Source of the DNA: Ischnura elegans
Taxonomy: Eukaryota; Arthropoda; Insecta; Odonata; Coenagrionidae
Direction of reading: 5' to 3'
Assembly (NCBI RefSeq): GCF_921293095.1
Contig: NC_060252.1
Location: forward strand, 43,772,881 to 43,836,880
Length of the DNA: 64,000 bases
This document shows positions 56,201 through 64,000 of this stretch, piece after piece. Each line of letters opens with the position of its first letter. Positions within the stretch are counted from its first letter, which is position 1. The notes below the pieces were generated by a model, which worked only from the letters and a program-made list of their open reading frames with translations, was not told where the DNA came from and searched no databases. The position numbers and the translations under genes were made by a program.

Positions 56201-57283
56201 TCCATCTATTTTAACGAAATGTGAATTTAAATCTTATTTAATGACGCCATTGTAAGTAAGTATGAGGAACACAAGAGATGACTGCACTTGATTCGGGAAA
56301 ATGCATTCCTAATGGCTTTGATTGAGAGGCAATATATATTTACTTACATTGTCATGATATAGTAATTTTTGTACCATTGAACACCAAATACATAATCGCC
56401 ATAATATTAGCATTACACATTTACATGTTTCCTGCAAGCTAATGATCGTAAAATTTTGGTCTACATACCAATGTCCATGTCGTGCAGGTGTGCATAGCAC
56501 CCATCCAATTTAACATAATCCACACCCCAACTAGCAAAGGTATTTGCATCATCCTCCATGTGTCCAATTATTCCAGGATAACCAGCACATGTGAAGTTGC
56601 CATAATCCTCATAGAGACCAAATTTTAATCCTTTCGAATGTATCTGCATGAGGTAAAAAGAAAAATCAAATGGCACAAAAGCTTGAGGCTTTTGAGCACT
56701 GGCAAGTGAGAAATTTAAATCCAACCTCAAATGGCGATTTTTAGCATTAACCTAACCTCAAATAAAAACCTAATGAAGTAAACTACAACAGCCATAAAGA
56801 TATTCATAACTGAACTATATCGACATTCACTCACGTAGTCAGACAAATCCAACATTCCATTGGGGAATCGTGAAGCATCAGGCTGAAGTTTGCCATTAGC
56901 ATCCCTATTGTGTGCAAGCCAGCAGTCATCAATAATGAGATATTCATAGCCAACATCTGCGTATCCATCAGAAGACATAGCATCAGCAATTTCCCGGAAT
57001 AATTTATCACTGCAAAATTAAAAGTAATATTTTTAGTAAGATTAATTTGCAATTATTTAAGATAGTGCCTTTGTGGTAAATAGGCTTAAATCACGAAGTG
57101 AAAATGACTGTAAAAAATTCACCTTATGCATTCATCTGGATATGCCATGCAGTCCGTGTTGCAACGAAACCTTTCCCATGACATCCATCCCATGGGTGGA
57201 GTTCTTGCGAGTCCATTTTCCAAGCAAATGGCTCCAGACACTCCAAGCAGAAGTAGAAACAACTGCTGTATTCTGGGGAGCAT
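47147..57283 (-). CDS. NAGA: Alpha-N-acetylgalactosaminidase / alpha-galactosidase (GH27), nine exons
   Basis: Joining the exons at GT-AG sites with matching phases gives a 428-residue protein, the usual length for the family (about 410-430). Order: 57283-57123, 57009-56835, 56643-56469, 54022-53928, 51892-51731, 51048-50851, 50588-50424, 49925-49853, then either 48909-48827 or 47229-47147. Family enzymes remove terminal alpha-linked GalNAc or galactose from glycolipids and glycoproteins in lysosomes. Visible features: signal peptide (1-20), [17 protein letters not shown] (25-41), nucleophile Asp in KLDGC (D159), acid/base Asp in WNDPDM (D255), conserved glycan sites NFT (N128) and NRT (N180), and [10 protein letters not shown]. 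Residue 191 is Ser where alpha-galactosidase A has Glu, which points to NAGA-type specificity. Residue 194 is Val where NAGA has Ala. I chose the ATG at 57283 because it directly precedes the signal peptide; an in-frame ATG lies 15 codons upstream. Confidence 0.92.
48198..48411. mobile_element. hAT MITE between the two NAGA terminal exons
   Basis: Starts CAGGGCAAAGCCAGGGG and ends, inverted, CAGTGGCATAGCCAGGAAT. The flanks CTCAGCGT and GTCAGGGT match at 6 of 8. Upstream, 47985-48040 holds two copies of CCTTAGGGGGTAATTACCGC-like sequence. Confidence 0.7.
48735..48740 (-). terminator. Poly(A) signal after the proximal terminal exon
   Basis: AATAAA on the minus strand, 87 bases past the stop of exon A. 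The surrounding GGAATGATAAAATAAAAGA resembles the sequence at the distal signal. Confidence 0.6.
48827..48909 (-). CDS. NAGA: NAGA terminal exon A (proximal)
   Basis: 83 bases. Acceptor CCTTCCAG|GTGTG; encodes [15 protein letters not shown], then [11 protein letters not shown] and TGA. Equal in length and phase to exon B at 47229-47147 (17 of 26 residues identical), so both splice in frame to exon 8. It has its own AATAAA at 48740-48735. Confidence 0.82.
49853..49925 (-). CDS. NAGA: NAGA exon 8
   Basis: Acceptor TACCAG|GAG, donor TCAG|GTTAGT. Encodes [18 protein letters not shown] and VRVNPS, plus the first base of a Gly codon completed by either terminal exon. Confidence 0.85.
50424..50588 (-). 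CDS. NAGA: NAGA exon 7 (C-terminal beta domain)
   Basis: Acceptor CATTAG|AGT, donor GAA|GTGAGT. Encodes [31 protein letters not shown] and [11 protein letters not shown]. Confidence 0.88.
50851..51048 (-). CDS. NAGA: NAGA exon 6
   Basis: Acceptor TTACAG|CTG, donor TACCAG|GTGATT. Encodes [20 protein letters not shown], then [15 protein letters not shown] and [15 protein letters not shown]. Confidence 0.92.
51731..51892 (-). CDS. NAGA: NAGA exon 5 (acid/base exon)
   Basis: Acceptor TTTCAG|CCT, donor GATATG|GTATGA. Encodes [19 protein letters not shown] and [15 protein letters not shown]. Confidence 0.92.
52956..53271. mobile_element. hAT MITE copy in NAGA intron 4, truncated
   Basis: Starts CAGGCCTGTGCTGTGCTGCC and follows the interior of 38347-38634 (TCTTTGGTGCCCTCCTGTTCC region). 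It stops where a GCGCAGC MITE fragment begins. Confidence 0.7.
53272..53350. mobile_element. GCGCAGC MITE fragment in NAGA intron 4
   Basis: CACGCAGCTAGGAATTAAGG followed by CTAGGGGGGTTTAGGAGCAA, matching the left end of 57368-57643. The right end is missing. Confidence 0.65.
53928..54022 (-). CDS. NAGA: NAGA exon 4 (specificity loop)
   Basis: Acceptor TATAAAG|GT, donor ATCAAG|GTTAGT. Encodes [14 protein letters not shown] and [16 protein letters not shown], including the Ser/Val pair that discriminates GalNAc from galactose. Confidence 0.9.
54146..54840. mobile_element. pogo/Tigger-like relic in NAGA intron 3
   Basis: CACTAAAACCTCTATGAAGTG, then AACCTCTTTAGATCGTAAACC on the left. On the right are ACCTCTCTATAGTGAACCTC and TTACGATATAAAGAGCTG. 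These resemble the ends of pogo/Tigger elements. The edges and TA duplication are not clear, and no transposase is visible. Confidence 0.45.
55567..56066. mobile_element. CACGTGG MITE, copy 2 (500 bp), in NAGA intron 3
   Basis: Perfect terminal inversion of CCCAGTGAGAAATGGGTGG. Both ends then carry tandem and palindromic units such as GGAATCCACGTGGAACCCAC. The interior is shared, inverted, with 26232-26637. Flanks: AATGAGTAAA before and AATGAGTCTA after, a possible 7- to 10-bp duplication. This copy has more CACGTGG units than copy 1. Confidence 0.9.
56469..56643 (-). CDS. NAGA: NAGA exon 3 (nucleophile exon)
   Basis: Acceptor CATGCAG|ATA, donor ATTG|GTATGT. Encodes [23 protein letters not shown] and [12 protein letters not shown] with the catalytic nucleophile Asp. 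Confidence 0.93.
56835..57009 (-). CDS. NAGA: NAGA exon 2
   Basis: Acceptor TTTTGCAG|T, donor GACTAC|GTGAGT. Encodes [24 protein letters not shown] and [14 protein letters not shown], the first part of the TIM barrel. Confidence 0.92.
57123..57283 (-). CDS. NAGA: NAGA exon 1 (signal peptide, N-terminus)
   Basis: 53 codons plus two bases: [17 protein letters not shown] start, then [16 protein letters not shown]. The donor is AG|GTGAAT. An acceptor-like TTGCTCCACAG ends nine bases before the ATG (57293), so a spliced 5' UTR exon further upstream is possible. Confidence 0.9.
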
Positions 57284-57367
57284 TGTAAAGAACTGTGGAG
57301 CAACATTTTTGTTAATTAAAGATGACATAAGTAGCTAAAAATTATTTATATTTCCATTTATTACACC

Positions 57368-57643
57368 CAGAAGCGCAGCTAGGAATTAAGGCTAGGGGGG
57401 TTTTAAGAGCAACTAATACCAGAGGGTATGGAATACGGGAGGTGCGGATGCCTTCCCTAAGAAAGTTTTTAAAATAAATGGTACAAAATGGTTAGTTTTA
57501 CACCTTTCTGAGGGATATTTTATTAATCCTTACACTATTCTATAAGTAATATTTATCCAATTAAGTAAAATGGATTAAATTTTAAAATTTCTCTGAGTTC
57601 TGGGGGGGTTTTATCCCTCAAAACCCTCCTTGCTGCGCCACTA
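57368..57643. mobile_element. GCGCAGC MITE, full copy, just upstream of NAGA
   Basis: Starts CAGAAGCGCAGCTAGG and ends, inverted, TAGTGGCGCAGCAAGGAGGG. The flanks ATTACACC and ATTATAGC match at 6 of 8. It lies 85 bp upstream of the NAGA start codon and so is inside the promoter, 5' UTR or first intron. Confidence 0.75.
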
Positions 57644-57651
57644 ATTATAGC

Positions 57652-58369
57652 TATCTGCGGAAAACACTTTTTTGGGGGAGAAATTTGGTAACATTAAGAA
57701 AAGGTAACTAGTTTTCCTCAACCGAATGCTTGGGCATAATTTACTTGTTTATTGTAAAAACATCAACTGATTATGCAGGTAAATTACATCATTAAGAGTA
57801 TTTCAATAGCAGATAGCATTGAGCTACCCTCCATGAGATGATTAACACTTAACTATAATTCACTAAAATAAAAAGGAAAATCACGGATCAAATTCCAACT
57901 TTCAATCAACACAAATCTGAAGTACATGCTAAACACACATTAATAAAAAACCTTTGATGCTCCCAAATTTTTGACAGAATTTGTTTATCAAATATTTAAG
58001 ATTACACTCCAACCATGTCATAATTATCTTAATGCATGGTAAAGAACATATCTTTAACTCTTCCTTCAGTGCTGGTCTTAGGCTTGTGGACTGCACTTTT
58101 TGGGAGATAATTAATTGATCCAATTGAAGTAGATCAAATATTATTATGGCTTTAGTAACATTAAAATCATAAGAGACGAAGTCTGCCAATAAAAATAGGT
58201 ATGCTAAGCATAGTAACACAGGAATTTACCCAGAAAACGAGTATGTTGAGAAAAAACATAAGCGTGACATGAAAAACATAAATATATCATAATTGGCTTC
58301 AAAAGCTGAAAATCCAATCCCCAAGCAGCACACAGACTTCCTGCATGTGATGACATGTTTCTGAACTGA
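57652..58369. other. No recognisable gene
   Basis: AT-rich; frames of up to 96 codons without recognised motif. Confidence 0.4.
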
Positions 58370-59066
58370 ATAAAAAACTTTCTGTGGGTCTTTTTATGAT
58401 AAGAAAACTTGCACCTGTAGTGTCCAAAAACACACTCAAAGCTCTGTACTATGCCAAAGTACACTCTCATTTATCCTACGGCATTTTGTTTTGGGGAAAT
58501 TCCTCTCTGTTGTCAAGAACCTTTTCTCTCCAGAAGAAAGCTGTTAAAGCTATCTATAGAGTCCCCATCCGCACACCAGGCAGACCACTTTTTGTAAATT
58601 CCAGCATCTTAACTCTCCCCTCAATCTATATCCTTACCTGTGCCATGTTTGTTCGAAATAATCCTCATCTTTTCCCTGTTAACGCCAACCTACACAATCA
58701 CAACACACGCTCCAAAAACAACATACACACCCTCCAATACTCCTACAGAGTCTGTTTAAAAGGTCCATACCACTCCATTGCCACTGTGTACAATAAGATT
58801 CCTATCACCATCCGTTCCATTTCCTCATCAATCCAATTCAAAGCCAAACTGAAAAATATGCTAATTGAAAAGAGCTACTACAATCTAAATGAGTTTTTAA
58901 CTGGTGTTGTGTAATAACCTATGACCTCAATCCCACTGATAGCTGTGTGTTTGTATAGCACGTCTGTATCATATTTCATTATATGTTAGCATTTTATGCT
59001 GTATTAACTTGACGAAACTCATGGATGTATTATCCCAATGAAGTTAATAAATATTATTATTATTGG
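58370..59066 (+). mobile_element. Non-LTR retrotransposon, 3' end (jockey/CR1-like)
   Basis: An open frame of 176 codons (58384-58914) encodes the end of an RT ORF. Recognisable parts are LYYAKVHSHLSYGILFWGN, LQKKAVKAIYRV, HNTRSKNNIH and YNKIPITIRSISS. About 130 bp of 3' UTR follow, ending in a TATTATTATTATT repeat, which is the usual tail of CR1-like LINEs. The uninterrupted frame suggests a fairly recent, 5'-truncated insertion. Confidence 0.85.
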
Positions 59067-60224
59067 CTGTCCCATGCCTGCTGGGGCATTGTGCATGAAT
59101 GGCTAAAAGTAATACCTATTTGAACTCTTAAAAAATCTCCCTTTCATTCAAATTTCCTCGTAAAAAAATTATTTTCTTGTCATTGACATCTGGTTGGACG
59201 TATAAGTAAGAACTAGGAATTAAGAAAAAAAAAAAAAAACATTATAAAACTAATTAATGGAAAATCAATATTTTTCCTCTATAACACATACCTTTCTCAC
59301 CTCCAGAAAACTGAATTGTCAATGGTCTGCTGTCCCAGCTGAGCTCTGCTGCTACCAAACTTGAACTCGGGTGAATCAGGCAATCATCTGCTATAATAAG
59401 GCTTCCCACTAATCTTTCAAGACTCGTGCAGAGCTGGATTAAATGATAAGATTATCTTTCCTTTAATATATCACCAAGGGCAGGAGATCATCACATGATC
59501 AGGAAAAACTGAATTCCTTGGAGGAAAACAAGCAGAGATGCACAAGAATGATCATGATTAATGAGGTGTGATGTATGTAGAAACTAATATCATCACCTGA
59601 AAACGAATGAGTCAATTCACTACACTTAAATGGACAACAACAACTGTATGATAAACATTTCTCACCTTGATAGGAGAACTCCTTCTTACATAATGATCTC
59701 AGCTCAAGATATCACAGATGGACACAAAAAATGTGATAAAACGAGACTGATAAGCTGAGTGGTATGTATTTGAGAATTGAATTGGAACTCATATTAAATC
59801 ATGGGAATTACCATTATCACTTACATTAAACAAACAAAACAATTCTTCTGTCACTTCACCAATCAACCCCAGCTGTTATTCAATCTCACTATCAGAGGAG
59901 TAAATGGTTGGAAGACAAGGGAGTGGGAAGCTCTGAAGATTAGCTTCCCAAATGTGTACATGGTGCAAATGGGAAAAAGACCAATAAAAAGATTCTTATC
60001 ACCAAATTCTTTTAATTCAGTCAATTCAATTGTGAGAGTAAAAGTAAACGCTTATAGGCAGTATGTAAATGAGTCAGATATTGCATGTTAGATAAATCTG
60101 ATTTACTACAAGAAGTTTTACCAAGACGGCAAGGGAACCACAATTTGATTTCCCATTGATCAAAATGAAAGTCATCCTTGATTTGTGATCCATAGCAGAT
60201 TGAAGCAAATACTATGCTTTCCCT
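59067..60224. other. No recognisable gene
   Basis: Includes a run of 16 A near 59225. Frames of up to 96 codons without recognised motif. Confidence 0.4.
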
Positions 60225-60310
60225 CACAAATCCATAGCCGTTGGAATCTTAATCCTGTCCAAGATGGTGGGAATCTAACACTCTTGCTAACAAACCAGCC
60301 TCAAAATGCC
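60225..60310 (-). repeat. tRNA-derived SINE, second family (fragment)
   Basis: Plus-strand text CCGTTGGAATCTTAATCCTG, then GGTGGGAATCTAACACTC and AACAAACCAGCCT. It follows the head of the SINE at 37622-37932 with many substitutions. Confidence 0.55.
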
Positions 60311-62236
60311 TTCTGCATCAGAAAACTTCCCCATACCTGCCTCTACACATGGTTATGCTTTCGCAGCTGGTTTTTTTTCTTTGTTTTTGCTCTGACTCAT
60401 GCAATTTTTCATTTTTAGGCTACAGCAACAAAGTTTTGACCTTATATTTAAAAAAATAAATGAGTAAGAAGCTACTCTGAAATTTTTTAAGTGACTTGTT
60501 ACGTAAAACTAACATATACATTCTTTATTAGATCGTAGAAGACAATGAGGGCAGCACTTCTGCAACAGACCAGTGGAGGAAAGGGTGGAGTAGTTCCCCA
60601 TGAAAGGGAATGGTAGGTTGAAAAGTATCAATTTGGTACTCTCTTAAATTTTTAATAAGGGAAAAACAAATAAAATAGCTTCACCAGGATGACCAAAACT
60701 TTTTACTGTACTATTTCCCTGACTGTTTACTAAATAACATTATCATAAATTGCTTACTGTAGTTTATAATACATCCCAAAAGTACATCTAAATAAATTTG
60801 GGTAAATGAAAGCAGAAATCAACACACTCATCATCGTGTTAGATTTAAATTTTAATGGAAAATATTCTGATGAAATGATCAATTTAAAAAATGAAACAGT
60901 ACAAACAGAAAAATAAATATATCTGTCAATTGATCCTCAATAAAGAAAAAGGTAACAAAACTTATTAAACAGTAAGGAACTTAGGATTCATGGTAATTAT
61001 TTGGGACCCTCTTTTCATTTGAGATTGACTTTTCAATGACATGCACCAATATCTATAGCTTTTTTCAATGAGTTTAAAGGTTCATTTTCTACATGCACAT
61101 TTACACTTCTTTCCTGAAAATCTCGGTGTGGTTAGTGAAGATATAGGTGAAAGATAGCAAAGGCACCATGGCACATGGAATGCTACGATGATGGCGAACT
61201 TTTGCTGGATGATTCATTGAGATGATCCCAGAAGAGAACATGCAGAGAAAAGCCTGACACAAAGAATTTCTCGTCCAAAGAAACGTCCACACAATGACTT
61301 AATGGTGAAAGGTCTATTTTCTACAATATGTAGATTCTCTTTCTAATGTACATATATTATTTTTAAAATATTGTATTGTACTATTTTGCTTTTTATAAGC
61401 CAAAAAATAATACACAATATAGAAAACAACCTATTTCAATTGGCCATTAGCTCGCATATTTTTGATATTTTTCACCATACACCACATTCAGCATATTGAA
61501 ATTTGCAAAAGAATATGACTTCACGGAACTGATCGAAGGTCGTTTTTGGATTTGTAGCACCTAGATACGTTGGAATCAATTATCAAAAGTTAAAAAACAG
61601 AACAATCTCCTGCTAGTATTATTAATTTCCACATTCCAAAAAAGATTCCAAGATCCAAGACATTTCCCTGTCTTTTCCCCATCCTTTTACATTGCATTTT
61701 ATTTCCCTATTTTTCTAGTTCGTGGGCACCCTATTAAAGGAATGAGTCCAGGCTAAGAAGATGTAAATAGTAATACCCATCGTTATATCCGTCCATCTGA
61801 ACTTCAGCATCTGCCTCCACCACCAGGTCTTCCAAGGCTTCTACATATACATCTCTGATTTGCACTCTACAGATCAGAAGCATGGATCATTTAAAAAATT
61901 GATCAGAAAAAATGGGTGTCTTCTAAACCTAGTGGTGGAGGTGAGTACTGAAGATTAAATGGAGGAATAGTGTGAGAAAAAAGGAGGTATAATGAAGAAT
62001 AGGAACTGAAAGGGAACTGTGGAGTATCGCATGCCAATGAAGGACCTCGTGGATAGGCCAGATCATGAGAAATTGAAGTAACATGAGTGATATTGCAGAG
62101 GGAAAATTTAAAAGAAATGTCACCCAAAGGAAAACCAAGGTACAAGCACTTGAGTTAGATGAAGAGGACACAGAATAGAAGGACCTCCGTGAAATAAAGG
62201 AACGTAAGTGAGAAGTGGAAGGTTGCAGTATACAGG
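60311..62236. other. No recognisable gene
   Basis: AT-rich, short frames only, no repeat assigned. Confidence 0.4.
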
Positions 62237-62238
62237 TA

Positions 62239-63551
62239 CTATGGGGGAAAAAAGTATCCCAACAAAGTTTGTGCCGCCACTATCGCTTCGCAGGAGAATG
62301 GGTTCCCTTTCTGACCCTATACAATCCTTGGAAAGACACGAGGGAAATTCAAATATGGTTTTTTTTTCAGAAACCAAGGTTTTGAAGGTAAACTTGCCGG
62401 CCTCGAACGTAATTTGCACTGTTCACCAGAATGCTGGCGCATTCGATATCCTTATTAGTGGTTGGTTAGTTTAACCCTCGTGCCTTCTTTTTTCCCTGCT
62501 ATCTCCCTCTAACCCTCCTTCCCTTCTGTTCATCGCACCTGCTGAGGCACTCGTTCTGAAATTCACTTAAAGCCCATCTCCACTCCCTCACTCTGCCGTG
62601 TCTGGAAATTTAAGGCAGATGTATTCGCTAAACGTAATCCGCAAGGCAGGAATGGCGAGGAACGATTTTGAGTATCAGAAAGGATCAGGAATTACTATAC
62701 CTAAAAAATCATCACTATAAAAGATTTTAGTACGTCAATTGCGATTGAAAGTATTTGCTCAATTAACATGCACATGGTTGATACAAATTTAAATGATGAC
62801 ACACAATTTTCCGGGATAAATTCAATAAATAGGGTAAAATAAAAATTTTAATTTTTTTTAGCCAGCAGCCAACACCAAAAAACTTTTATTTTCTGAAATT
62901 TGAGACCTACATCCTTTTCTTATAAACTGTTCAAAAAACAAATTTTGTAAAATAGAAAATTGTAAATTATATAAGGCATATTTATAATTGTGAAATTATA
63001 TTGACATCGTACAAGGGTCAAATTAAATAGCTAACTTGATATAGACATAAATATCAATGGACGAAAAACATAAAACAATGTACTCACACTTCAATTGGGT
63101 CAATATTTAGTGTCACCTCCATCACAATCAATTACTCTTTGAAGCCTTTGCCTCATTGAGCCTATTAAGTTTTGAAATAATAATGGGCGTGTACCCAAAG
63201 ATTCCCATATTTCTCGAACATGAAGTTCCAGAGTCTCTTGGCTCCTTTCGCCGGCATTCTCCCATTCTCTAACCATAAGGCCCCAAATATTTTCTATAGG
63301 GTTGAGGTCCGGAGAATTAGATGGCCAGAGTAAGATAGTAATGTGCCGGTGCGATTCAAAAAAATGCATCGTAGTGTGCGCCTTGTGAATGGGACAATTG
63401 TCCTGCACAAACACAATTTCTTCACCCTCCGGCACTACCTCCTTCGCGTATGGAAGCAAGGAAGATCGTAGAATGTGGACGTAATCGCCTGATGTCATTC
63501 GTGCTGGTGTTTTGATCACAAACTTTGTTGGGATACTTTTTTCCCCCATAG
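62239..63551 (-). mobile_element. Tc1-like element, internally deleted, perfect TIRs
   Basis: The 1,313-bp element is flanked by TA. Its 35-bp terminal inverted repeats (starting CTATGGGGGAAAAAAGTATC) are identical at the two ends. The minus-strand frame of about 150 codons inside (63100-63564) is the C-terminal part of a Tc1-type transposase. The N-terminal DNA-binding domain and first catalytic Asp are missing because the right TIR abuts the middle of the gene. Confidence 0.9.
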
Positions 63552-63564
63552 TACATACCAACAT
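63100..63564 (-). pseudogene. Tc1-type transposase, C-terminal fragment
   Basis: Contains FVQDNCPIHKA (second catalytic Asp) and SPDLNPIENIWG (Glu), with 35 residues between the two catalytic residues (DD35E spacing). Also GDYVHILRSSLLPYAKE before and LIGSMRQRLQRVIDCDGG at the end. Intact relatives have about 340 residues; only about 140 are present here. The apparent start MGEKSIPTKFV is translated TIR, not a native N-terminus. Confidence 0.88.
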
Positions 63565-64000
63565 TAGGACTGCAATGAAATGGATTTATGGGTAAGAGAG
63601 TAGAATTTAAAATTATTTTCTTCTGCGAAGGAGTGAGATGGCTTTACAGTTAAGCAAGGGCTGAAGGGTAGAAAAATATTTTTGCCAATATCCTATGTAC
63701 TTCGTATAGCTCAAAATGTTCATCCCATAGTTGCCGGAGCACAAATACTCCATGTACACACACATATGCTGAATTGGTAAGATAATCCACATAAATGATT
63801 TATGTATAAACAATCAAAATAGAAAAAAATAGAACTCAATTCTGGTAGAGAGTATATAAATATGCATTCATACCTGTGGTGGCTACCATAGAGGGAAATC
63901 TTGTGGCAGAACACTTGCAAAAAAGTTAAAAAAATTATTTTGTAACTTTCTTTGACTGTAACCCATTAAATGTTTTTATTAGCACTTGTAAGCAATTAAA
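63554..64000. other. No recognisable gene
   Basis: AT-rich end of the window with nothing recognised. Confidence 0.4.

Noticed and set aside
58384-58914. 176-codon frame as a host gene
   Set aside because: It is the C-terminal part of a non-LTR retrotransposon ORF, followed by a LINE-type 3' tail.
62208-62474. 88-codon plus-strand frame starting in the left TIR
   Set aside because: Its recognisable part is only translated inverted repeat; the remainder matches nothing I know.
63100-63564. Domesticated transposase gene
   Set aside because: It lies between intact TIRs and lacks the N-terminal half, so it is an ordinary deletion derivative rather than a co-opted gene.

Overview
The window is eukaryotic DNA, most likely from a pterygote insect. 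It has two recognisable protein-coding genes: torso-like, a MACPF-domain gene of arthropods, and a nine-exon alpha-galactosidase / alpha-N-acetylgalactosaminidase gene with GT-AG introns. Around them is AT-rich sequence full of transposable-element relics. I cannot name the species from the sequence.

Layout. Positions 1-20,000 hold no gene that I recognise. They hold three copies of a tRNA-Gly-derived SINE, several 3'-end fragments of a CR1/L2-like LINE, an RTE-like LINE fragment, a Penelope-like fragment, fold-back elements and two short hAT elements. Positions 20,700-23,500 are a GC-rich island with a TATA-like box and the uninterrupted 369-codon coding sequence of torso-like (tsl, plus strand). 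Positions 26,000-46,800 are a transposon graveyard with clear nesting. A Ty3/Gypsy pol relic carries a LINE, and the LINE is split by a 2.36-kb hAT element with an 8-bp target duplication. Other hAT elements carry a CACGTGG-rich element, a SINE, another short element and a solo LTR. A piggyBac-like element and several long hairpins are also present. Positions 47,147-57,283 (minus strand) are the NAGA-like gene, whose large introns hold further MITEs. Positions 57,644-64,000 hold a LINE 3' end, a SINE scrap and a 1.3-kb Tc1-like element with perfect 35-bp inverted repeats.

Most notable points. (1) The NAGA-like gene has two complete, equal-length terminal exons 1.7 kb apart. Each has its own acceptor, stop codon and AATAAA signal at the same spacing, so two alternative C-termini are predicted. 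(2) Several unrelated-looking fold-back elements and a Penelope relic share a CCTGAAGA / stem-loop / GAAAC motif that resembles a hammerhead-ribozyme core. (3) One MITE family has ends built from palindromic CACGTGG units. (4) Many hAT insertions still have exact 8-bp target duplications, which allows their order of insertion to be read. The two host genes have no evident functional link: tsl acts in embryonic terminal patterning and NAGA in lysosomal glycan breakdown. I see no defence island, CRISPR or other new multi-gene system.
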